From NCBI GenBank assembly GCA_030840515.1, contig JAVEEJ010000196.1:1-9941 (forward strand): DNA of 9,941 nt, written 5' to 3'. Below are positions 1 to 7,800 of this stretch, piece by piece. The notes beneath the pieces are model-generated. The model made no database searches, had not been told where the DNA came from, and was given only the letters and a program-made list of their open reading frames with translations. Position 1 is the stretch's first letter. Every line of letters starts with the position of its first letter. The stretch is from Frankiaceae bacterium. Lineage in GTDB: Bacteria; Actinomycetota; Actinomycetes; JAVEEJ01. Made by a program: the position numbers and the translations under genes.

Positions 1-2
1 TC

Positions 3-3000
3 GTGGAGATCACGGTGAGTGTCCAGGGGGTCGACGGACGGCTCCGCGACCTCGAGGTCCGCTGTCCTGAGCACACGACGCTGGGGGAACTGACTCCTCA
101 GCTGCTCGCCGCGGTAGGGGCCGCTCCAGGAGCGCGCTGGGTGGTCGACGGCGCCGCCCCCGATCCAACCCAGCCAGCAGGCAACGTGCTGCGTCACGGC
201 AGCCTCATTGTCGTCGGCGGCAAGGCCAAGGCGGCCCCCGACGCGCTGCTCTCGCTCCACGCCGTCGCGGGCGAGGGCGCCGGGGCGCGCTGGCCCCTGC
301 CGCCGGGGGACCAGGTCATCGGCCGCGACGCGAACAACCCGATCACGCTCGCCGGGGACGCCGCCTCCCGCAGGCATGCACGGCTCTCGATCGACGCCTC
401 CGGCGTCACGGTCACCGACCTCGGCTCGACGAACGGCATCTGGCTGCGTGGCCAGCGGGTGACGGCCACACCACTCACGGTGGGCGAGCCCGTGCACATC
501 GGCGGCACCGCGCTCGCGGTCCACGTGCCGACCGACCCACCGCTGATCGCTCTCCCCCGCGACGGGCGGTGGCAGATCAACCGCGCGCCGCGGGTGCTGC
601 CGGCCGCGCCAGCACTGAGCTTCGCCGTCCCAGCGCCGCCGCCTGAGCGCCCGGCCCCCCGGCTTCCCTGGCTGGCGATGGCAGGACCGCTGGTCGTGGG
701 AGTCGCGCTGGCCTTCCTGATGGACCCCCGCTTCCTGCTCTTCTCCCTGCTGTCTCCGGTGATGGCCGGCGGCCAGGCGCTGTCGGACCGTTGGCACCAC
801 AAGCGGGAGTCCACCCGCACCCAGGCCGCACACGCGCAGGCGCTGCGTGACCTGCAGGCTGCCGTGCGCAGCGCGCGCGAGGCGGAGTTGGCAGCTCGGC
901 GCGAGGCCGCACCCGACCCGGCCCGCCTTCGTCAGGTCGTCGAGGGTCCGAACGCCCGGCTGTGGGAACGCCGCCCGGACGACGTCGACTGGCTCACGAT
1001 CCGGCTCGGCGTTGGGCGCCTCCCCAGTGACATCCACATCGAAGGCGAGCCGATGCCACCCGCGCTCGACGACGTCCCGGTCACCGTGGATCTGGCGGCA
1101 GCTCCCGTCCTCGGGGTCGCCGGTCCGCTCGCCGCTCGTCGTTCACTCGGCTGGTGGGTGGCCTGCCAGGCGGCCGCGCTGCACAGCCCGCTCGACCTCG
1201 AGGTCGCCGTACTCGCCACCGACTCATCGGCCTGGTCCTGGGCGTGCTGGCTGCCCCACCTCCGCACCTTCACCACCGAGGCCGAGCTGCTCGCCGGCCT
1301 GCAGCGCACGGATCGGCCCACCCTGCTGCTGGTCGACGGCGCCCGGGAACTGCGGGCCACCCCCGGCCTGGCAGACCTGCTGCGGGCACCCGGCCGTCAT
1401 GCCGTGGTCTGCCTCGACGAGCGGGTCGAGGACCTCCCGGGCGAGTGCGCCGCCGTGGCCCAGGTGTCCGCCGGTCCGGTGCCCGCGCTGGAGCTGCGCG
1501 TCCGCGGCGCCGCGGCCGTCGCTGCCGTGCTGCCAGATCTGGTGGGGCACGAGTACGCCGAGCGCGTGGCGCGCGACCTCGCGCCCCTGGTGGACGCCAC
1601 GCCTCGGACCGGAGCGGCTGGCTTGCCGGCAGCGGTGGCGTGGGGCTCCGTCGGTGGGCTCCAGCTCTCCGGTGACGGCGGCGACAGCGACCGGCTGATG
1701 TCGGCCTGGTCGACGCCGACGACGCGGGTGGTCATCGGTGTCGGCAGCGAAGGACCGCTCGAGGTCGACCTCGCTGCCGACGGCCCGCACGCGCTGGTCG
1801 CCGGCACCACCGGGTCGGGAAAGAGCGAGGCGCTGCGCACCCTGGTCGCGGCGTTGGCGGCGGCGAACCCGCCGGAGGCGCTGTCCTTCGTGCTGGTCGA
1901 CTACAAGGGCGGCGCCGCCTTCGGGGCATGCGCCCGCTTGCCGCACGTCGCGGGGATGGTCACCGACCTCGACCCGTCGCTCACCGAGCGGGCCCTGGCC
2001 TCCCTGTCGGCGGAGTTGAAGCGGCGCGAGCTGCTCCTGGCGCGCGCGGGGGTCGACAACCTGGCCGACTACCCCGGGTCGGGCACCGGATGGGAGCCAC
2101 TGGCGCGGTTGGTGATCGTCGTCGACGAGTTCGCCACCCTCGCGGAGGAGCTGCCCGACTTCGTCGGCGGGCTCGTCGGCATCGCGCAACGCGGGCGCTC
2201 GCTCGGCGTGCACCTGGTGCTCGCGACCCAACGCCCGGAGGGCTGCGTCTCCGCCGACATCCGCGCCAACACCGCGCTGCGCCTGTGCCTCGCCGTGAAC
2301 ACCGACGCGGAGTCCCGCGACGTGGTCGACGCGCCCGACGCGGCCCTCATTCCGCCGGGGCTGCCCGGACGGGGCTACGTGCGCGCCGGCAGCGGCACGC
2401 TGCGCCCGGTGCAAGTCGCCCGGGTCACGGCTCCGCTGCCCGCAGCTGGCGCCGACGTCTCGGTGCGCCCGGCTGGCCTCGTCTCCGAGCCGCTGCCAGC
2501 GGACCTGCCGCACGGGCTCGACCTGCTTGTCGCCGCCGCCTGCGAGCTCGCCGACACCGGGGCCGTGCAGCCCGCCCGTTCACCGTGGCTGGCGCCGCTG
2601 CCGCACCCGATCAGCGGTGACGGCGCGGCCTGGGCGGTGGCGGACCTGCCCGAGCGCCAGGCGTACACCGAGGTGCGCAGCGACCTCAGCGCAGACGGCC
2701 ACCTGATCGTGGTCGGCGCCCCGCGCTCGGGTCGCAGCACGGCCGCGCGGGCGGTGGTGAGCGGGCTCGTCGCGACCCACTCGGCCGACGAGCTGCACGT
2801 CTACGCCGTGGACGACTCCGGCTCCCTCGCGGACCTCGCCGAGCTTCCGCACTGCGGCGCGGTGGTCCGGGTGCACGACGCCGACCGACTCGTACGGATG
2901 ATCGGGATGCTCACCCGCGAGGTCGCGCGTCGTCGCGATGCCGGCGGCGAAGGCGAGCCCCGGCTGCTGCTCGTCGTCGACCGGTGGGAGAGCGCGCTGG

Positions 3001-3974
3001 ACGCGCTGGAGCTGCGCGACGGCGGCCGGTGGGCCGACGCGCTGCACGCCTTGGTCAGTGACGGGGCGGCCGCCGGGCTGCACGTGGTCGCCGTGGTGGG
3101 TGGCCGCGCCCCCTCGGGCCGACTCAGCTCGGCGGTGGACCGCAGGCTGGTGCTGCGCATGGCCGACCCGACCGACATGGCGATGTTCGGCATCCCGCTG
3201 CGCTGCGTGCCGAGCGAGCTCCCGCCGGGCCGCGGCTTCCTGGTCGACGCCGGCGGCGCCCGCCTGGTGCAGGTCGTGCTGCCCCATCCCTACGCGGGCG
3301 AGGGCACAGCAGCCGATCGACCCCCGCGGCGGGTGGACCCGCTTCCGGTGTCCATCGACGTGATCTCGGCGGAACTGCTCCGCCGCAAGCCGCGGCCCGA
3401 GGGGCGAGCCTGCGTGCTGCTCGGCGTCGGCGGCGACGAGCTGTCCCCGGTCGACCTCGACGTGGTCGACGTGTCCCCCGCGTTCGTGGTGGCCGGACCG
3501 CCTCGGTCGGGTCGCTCCACGGCGCTCGCGCGCATCGTGAGCGGACTCCTGGGCGAAGGGATCGCGGTCGCTGCGCTGCTGCCCCGCGCGAGTGCCGTGG
3601 CGGCTGTGCCCGGCGTGGTCGTGCTCGCCGGCGACGAGCTCACCCCGCCTGCCGACCACGTGCTCGTCTGCGATGACGTGGAGCTCGCCGAGCCGGGGGG
3701 GCTGCTGTTGCTCGAGGCCGCGCTGCGCGAGGCGCGTGACGGGGGCCCGACCGTCCTGCTGGCGGGTACGACGGACGACCTGGCGGTCGGTTTCAGGGGA
3801 CCGGTGGTGGAGGCGCGGCGCTCTCGCTGCGGCCTGGTGCTGGCACCGCGCACCCCACACGACGGCGAGCTGCTGGGCACGCGGCTGCCGCAGCCGTCGG
3901 CGGGCGAGGTTCCGCCGGGCCGCGGGATGCTGGTAGTGCGTGGCGCCGTCTGCGCTCTGCAGGTGGCCTTGTGA
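3..3974 (+). CDS. FHA-domain FtsK/SpoIIIE-type ATPase, type VII secretion (EssC/EccC-like)
   Basis: Probable membrane-anchored motor of a type VII (WXG100/ESX-like) secretion system. Domains seen: a ubiquitin-like (YukD/EccD-type) N-terminus, about residues 1-73; an FHA domain, about 80-172, with G107-R108, S122/H125 and the STNG loop (N144), the usual phosphothreonine-binding positions; a proline-rich linker with an INRAPR motif (192-197); two closely spaced hydrophobic segments, about 222-240 and 242-260; a charged helical stretch; the EccC/EssC-type motif LWERRPDD at 320-327; then three P-loop modules. Module 1 has an intact Walker A (GTTGSGKS, 601-608) and Walker B ending D708-E709. Module 2 has R911 and module 3 R1171 where the P-loop lysine belongs, and their Walker B acidic pairs read D993-R994 and D1224-D1225. 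Each module ends with a GRG motif (789-791, 1076-1078, 1306-1308). The GTG at base 3 gives a plausible N-terminus, but the upstream region is outside the window, so an earlier start is possible. Classic FtsK is unlikely: there is no four-helix membrane domain and no gamma domain. Family call firm; partner system inferred. Confidence 0.93.
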   Translation: MEITVSVQGVDGRLRDLEVRCPEHTTLGELTPQLLAAVGAAPGARWVVDGAAPDPTQPAGNVLRHGSLIVVGGKAKAAPDALLSLHAVAGEGAGARWPLPPGDQVIGRDANNPITLAGDAASRRHARLSIDASGVTVTDLGSTNGIWLRGQRVTATPLTVGEPVHIGGTALAVHVPTDPPLIALPRDGRWQINRAPRVLPAAPALSFAVPAPPPERPAPRLPWLAMAGPLVVGVALAFLMDPRFLLFSLLSPVMAGGQALSDRWHHKRESTRTQAAHAQALRDLQAAVRSAREAELAARREAAPDPARLRQVVEGPNARLWERRPDDVDWLTIRLGVGRLPSDIHIEGEPMPPALDDVPVTVDLAAAPVLGVAGPLAARRSLGWWVACQAAALHSPLDLEVAVLATDSSAWSWACWLPHLRTFTTEAELLAGLQRTDRPTLLLVDGARELRATPGLADLLRAPGRHAVVCLDERVEDLPGECAAVAQVSAGPVPALELRVRGAAAVAAVLPDLVGHEYAERVARDLAPLVDATPRTGAAGLPAAVAWGSVGGLQLSGDGGDSDRLMSAWSTPTTRVVIGVGSEGPLEVDLAADGPHALVAGTTGSGKSEALRTLVAALAAANPPEALSFVLVDYKGGAAFGACARLPHVAGMVTDLDPSLTERALASLSAELKRRELLLARAGVDNLADYPGSGTGWEPLARLVIVVDEFATLAEELPDFVGGLVGIAQRGRSLGVHLVLATQRPEGCVSADIRANTALRLCLAVNTDAESRDVVDAPDAALIPPGLPGRGYVRAGSGTLRPVQVARVTAPLPAAGADVSVRPAGLVSEPLPADLPHGLDLLVAAACELADTGAVQPARSPWLAPLPHPISGDGAAWAVADLPERQAYTEVRSDLSADGHLIVVGAPRSGRSTAARAVVSGLVATHSADELHVYAVDDSGSLADLAELPHCGAVVRVHDADRLVRMIGMLTREVARRRDAGGEGEPRLLLVVDRWESALDALELRDGGRWADALHALVSDGAAAGLHVVAVVGGRAPSGRLSSAVDRRLVLRMADPTDMAMFGIPLRCVPSELPPGRGFLVDAGGARLVQVVLPHPYAGEGTAADRPPRRVDPLPVSIDVISAELLRRKPRPEGRACVLLGVGGDELSPVDLDVVDVSPAFVVAGPPRSGRSTALARIVSGLLGEGIAVAALLPRASAVAAVPGVVVLAGDELTPPADHVLVCDDVELAEPGGLLLLEAALREARDGGPTVLLAGTTDDLAVGFRGPVVEARRSRCGLVLAPRTPHDGELLGTRLPQPSAGEVPPGRGMLVVRGAVCALQVAL

Positions 3975-3984
3975 GCCGCGGGCC

Positions 3985-4782
3985 TCAACCGGCCGCGAAC
4001 GCCGTGCGCGCTGTGTAGCGGGCGCCGTGCTTGGCCAGCACCAGCGGCAGCTGGAACGTGGTCGAGAGCGAGTCTCCGGTGAGTGCCTCATCCAGCGGCC
4101 CCGACTCGACGACCTGCCCGTCACGCAGCAGGAGCACGTGGGTCGACCCGGGCGGGATCTCCTCGACGTGGTGGGTGACCAGCACCGTCGCAGGCGACGC
4201 GGGGTCCGACGCGATGCGTGACAGTCGCAGCACGAGCGCTTCGCGGGCCCCGAGGTCCAGTCCGGCAGCCGGCTCGTCGAAGAGCAGCAGCTCAGGGTCG
4301 GGCATCAGCGCCCGCGCGATCTGCACCCGCTTGCGCTCCCCCTCGCTGAGCGTGCTGTAAGCCCGGTCGACGAAGGGCTCGCAGCCGAGGTAGCGCAGCA
4401 GGTAGCGCGCCCGGTCAGCGTCGAGGTCGTCGTACTCCTCCCGCCACCGGCCCACCACGGCGTAGGCGCCGGTCATCACGACGTCCAGCACCCGCTCGTC
4501 AGGTGGGATGCGGTCGGCGAGCGTTGACGTCGTCACGCCGATCCGCGACTTCAGCTCCCGCAGATCGGTGCGGCCGAGCCGCTCGCCGAGCACGTCGACG
4601 GTGCCCTTGGTCGGGAACGCCGAACCGCTGCACAGCGAGAGCAGCGTGGTCTTGCCCGCGCCGTTGGGGCCGAGGATCACCCACCGCTCGTCGGCGCGCA
4701 CCGTCCAGTCCACGTCGTCGAGCAGCGTCGCGCCGCCCCGGACCACGCGGACATCGCGTAGCTCGAGTACGGCGTCACTCAC
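3985..4782 (-). CDS. ABC transporter ATP-binding protein, ModF/YlmA-like (COG1119 type)
   Basis: A single nucleotide-binding domain of 265 residues that would hydrolyse ATP to drive a transporter or another partner. Motifs in order: Walker A GPNGAGKTT (38-46, K44), signature LSEGE (145-149), Walker B LLLFDE (165-170), D-loop GLD (174-176) and switch histidine in VTHH (H204). The segment where the Q-loop should lie, around residue 85, reads VTTSTLADR with no glutamine; from memory, other actinobacterial members look the same here. The block GRWREEYDDLD (111-121) is also typical of this group. It has no second ATPase domain and no membrane segment, so it is not an ABC-F protein or a half-transporter. 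The start is GTG at 4782; an in-frame TGA 18 bases upstream (4798-4800) rules out any earlier start. It lies 31 bases after gdh on the same strand, suggesting co-transcription, and converges on the ATPase gene. No permease or binding protein is nearby, so the substrate is unknown; molybdate or siderophore roles proposed for distant relatives should not be assumed. Confidence 0.92.
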   Translation of the reverse strand: MSDAVLELRDVRVVRGGATLLDDVDWTVRADERWVILGPNGAGKTTLLSLCSGSAFPTKGTVDVLGERLGRTDLRELKSRIGVTTSTLADRIPPDERVLDVVMTGAYAVVGRWREEYDDLDADRARYLLRYLGCEPFVDRAYSTLSEGERKRVQIARALMPDPELLLFDEPAAGLDLGAREALVLRLSRIASDPASPATVLVTHHVEEIPPGSTHVLLLRDGQVVESGPLDEALTGDSLSTTFQLPLVLAKHGARYTARTAFAAG

Positions 4783-4790
4783 AGCCCTCG

Positions 4791-4794
4791 ACCT
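4791..4794 (-). promoter_or_regulatory. Weak ribosome-binding site for the ABC ATPase gene
   Basis: In the 31-base gap after gdh the minus strand reads AGGT eight bases before the GTG start at 4782. A richer GAGGG (4785-4789) lies only two bases from the start, which is too close for normal Shine-Dalgarno use. No promoter-like element is visible in the gap, which fits translation from a shared gdh transcript. The assignment of AGGT as the working site is tentative. Confidence 0.35.
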
Positions 4795-4813
4795 GCTTCA
4801 CAACGACACCGTG

Positions 4814-7800
4814 TCAGCTCGACGCAGCGGAGCTCTGGATGACGCCACGGATCTGGCGCAGCGCGACCGAAAGCGTGGCCAGGTCCTGGATCTCGGCGTT
4901 AGCGACATCACCGAGGATCTGCGCGGCCCGACCGACGGCGACCTGGTTCGCCTCGACCCAGGCGCTGAGCCGTGCGTCCACGGGAAGGCCGGAGTCGGTC
5001 TTGGCGATGACGTCGGCTACCAGCGCCGCGTGGGCGGCGTAGAGGTCGTCGCGCAGGGCGGCCCGCGCCAAGGTCTGCCAACGGGTGTCACGCGGCAGCG
5101 CGAGGACCTGCTCGCGAAGCCGCCACAGCAGCAGCCGCTCGTCGAGCGCGAAGTAGAGCTGGGCCACCTCGGCGACGTCGCGGCCCGTCGAGGTGGCGGT
5201 GTCGACGATGTCGAGGGCCGAGTAGGCGACTGTCAGCGAGGCGACCCGCGCGGCGAGCTCGGCCGGCACGCCGCGCCCCACGAGCTCGTCGGTCTCCGCG
5301 TCGAAACGCTCCCGGTCGTGCCCGGTCACCGTCTTCGGCAGGGACTCCACGACGGTGCGGATGCCGGGCTCGAGCGCCGCCACCGTGCTGGTCACGTCGA
5401 GCGGTGGCCGGCGGTTCTGCAGCAGCCAACGAGTGGCGCGTTCCACGAGCTGACGGGCCCGCAGCTGCATCTGGGTCTGCACGCTCGCCTCGACCTGGTT
5501 GTCGAGCGACTCGATCGCCGCCACCACGTCAGGGACGTCGTACACGTCCCGTGCCGTCGCCCAGGCGCGCACGATGTCGGCTGCCGAGGCGCCGGTCTCC
5601 TCACCGATGCGGAAGGCGAACGTGACGCCGGCGTAGTTGACCATCTCGTTGACGACGCCGGTGACGATGATCTCCCGACGCAGCCGATGACGCTCCATCT
5701 CGGCCGCGTACTTCTCACGCAACGGAGTGGGGAAGTAGGCGGCGAGCTGGCGGTGCAGGTAGGGATCCTCGGGAGCATCGGAGGCGAGTACGGCGTCGGT
5801 GAGCCAGATCTTCGTGTAGGCGAGCAGCACCGCGAACTCGGGCGTGGTCAGCCCCAGCCCTGCCGCGCGTCGCTCGGCGATCTGCGCATCGCTCGGCAGC
5901 GCCTCGAGCGTGCGGTCGAGCCGGCCCTGCTTCTCGAGGAACTCGATGTAGGCCGCGTGCACATGGAGCATCCCTGGCCCCTGCGTACGCGAGATCTCCA
6001 GAGCCAGCGTCTGCTCGTAGTTGTCACGAAGGACCAGCGCAGCGACCTCGTCGGTCATGGCCGCGAGCTGCGCGTCGCGCTGCTTGCGGGTCAGGTCACC
6101 GGCGTCGACCGCGGCGTTGAGCAGGATCTTGATGTTCACCTCGTGGTCGGAGGTGTCGACACCCGCGGAGTTGTCGATCGCGTCCGTGTAGATGCGCCCG
6201 CCGGCGAGCGCGTACTCGATCCGACCCCGTTGCGTCAGCCCGAGGTTCCCGCCCTCACCGACGACGGTGCAGCGCAGCTGGTTGCCGTCGACCCGGATCG
6301 CGTCGTTGGCCTTGTCGCCGACCTGCGGGTGGGACTCCAACGAGGCCTTGACGTAGGTCCCGATGCCTCCGTTCCAGAGCAGGTCCACCGGCGCGAGCAG
6401 GATCGCCTTCATCAGCTCGGCCGGCGTCAGGGTCGCGGTGCCGTCGGGCAGCCCGAGCACGGCGGCCACCTCGGCGGTGACCGGAATGGACTTGGCCGCC
6501 CGTGAGAAGACGCCGCCACCGGCGGAGATCAGGCTCTTGTCGTAGTCGTCCCAGCTCGAGCGCGGCAGTTCGAAGAGGCGCTTGCGCTCCGCCCAAGACT
6601 GCGCCGCGTCGGGCGCGGGGTCCAAGAAGATGTGGCGGTGGTCAAACGCGGCGACCAGCCGGATGTGCTGCGAGAGCAGCATCCCGTTGCCGAAGACGTC
6701 ACCACTCATGTCGCCCACCCCGACGACGGTGAAGTCCGTCGACTGCACGTCGACACCGAGGTCGCGGAAGTGCCGCTTCACGGACTCCCACGCGCCGCGT
6801 GCAGTGATCCCCATGCCCTTGTGGTCATAGCCCGCCGAGCCACCCGAGGCGAAGGCGTCCCCGAGCCAGAACCCGTAATCGTTCGCGATCGCGTTCGCGA
6901 TGTCGGAGAACGTGGCCGTGCCCTTGTCGGCTGCCACGACGAGATAGGGGTCGTCGCTGTCGTGGCGCACCACCTGCGCGGGCGGGGTGACTTCGCCAGC
7001 GACGATGTTGTCGGTGATGTCGAGCATCCCGCGGATGAAGGTCCGGTAGCACTCCACGCCCTCGGCCATCACAGCCTCGCGGTTCATCGGGTCCGCGACC
7101 GGCCGCTTCACGACGAAGCCGCCCTTGGCGCCGGTCGGCACGATGACGGTGTTCTTCACCATCTGCGCCTTCACCAGGCCGAGCACCTCGGTGCGGAAGT
7201 CCTCCCGCCGGTCGCTCCACCGCAGCCCACCGCGCGCCACCGATCCGAAGCGCAGGTGCACTCCCTCGACCCGCGGTGAGCAGACCCAGATCTCGTAGGC
7301 CGGCCGCGGGGCCGGTAGCCCCGGCACGCGCTTCGGGTCGAGCTTGAACGACAGGTAGTCCTTGAGCTGGCCGTCTGCAGCCGACTGGTAGGCGTTCGTG
7401 CGCACGGTCGCCTGCACCAGGCGCAGCATCGCGCGCAGGATGCGGTCCTCATCGAGGCTGGCCACGTCGTCGAGCCCGGCCTCCATAGCGGAGACGAGGG
7501 TCCCCTCCGCCTCCGCGCGGTCCTTGGCGAACGCGGGGTCGAACCTGGCCCCGAAGAGCTGCACGAGCAGACGGGCCAACCCTGTGTGGGCAGCGAGCGT
7601 GGCCTCGATGTAGGCCTGGCTGAACGTCGAGCCGGTCTGGCGGAGGTACTTGGCATAGGCCCGGATTACGGCGACCTCACTCCAGGTGAGGTCCGCAGCG
7701 AGCACAAGGGCGTTGAAGCCGTCGTTCTCCGCCTCGCCGCGCCACACAGCGGCGAAGGCCTCCTCGAAGCGCCGGCGCACCTCGGCGTCGACCTCGGTCC

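Noticed and set aside
321..470. FHA domain as a GarA-like regulator of the neighbouring glutamate dehydrogenase
   Set aside because: GarA is a small free-standing FHA protein with an N-terminal phosphorylatable tail. This FHA is fused to a membrane ATPase and the genes are in separate convergent units.
1224..2513. A 429-codon minus-strand open frame inside the ATPase gene
   Set aside because: Antisense to the first ATPase module, with no recognisable motif; a GC-bias shadow. The same holds for the 514-codon minus frame at 2580-4124.
3..3974. Chromosome-partitioning FtsK
   Set aside because: The FHA head, only two membrane helices, three tandem P-loop modules and no C-terminal gamma (DNA-reading) domain point to the EssC/EccC secretion class.
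3977..3997. A GC-rich hairpin between the convergent genes as a bidirectional terminator
   Set aside because: The stem is only seven pairs with a bulged G, it overlaps the ABC stop codon, and no T-run follows on either strand. In DNA this GC-rich, such stems arise often by chance.
3985..4782. EttA-type ABC-F translation factor, as found beside gdh in mycobacteria
   Set aside because: ABC-F proteins carry two ATPase domains in over 500 residues; this one has a single domain of 265 residues with ModF/YlmA-like sequence.
4801..4816. Palindrome GACAC-C-GTGTC at the gdh stop as terminator or operator
   Set aside because: The loop would be a single base, so it cannot form a normal hairpin, no T-run follows, and a ten-base palindrome is weak evidence for an operator.
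4508..6505. A 665-codon plus-strand open frame opposite gdh
   Set aside because: It lies wholly antisense to well-conserved dehydrogenase and ABC sequence and shows arginine/valine/histidine-rich, low-complexity translation without domains. It is the expected shadow of GC-rich third positions.
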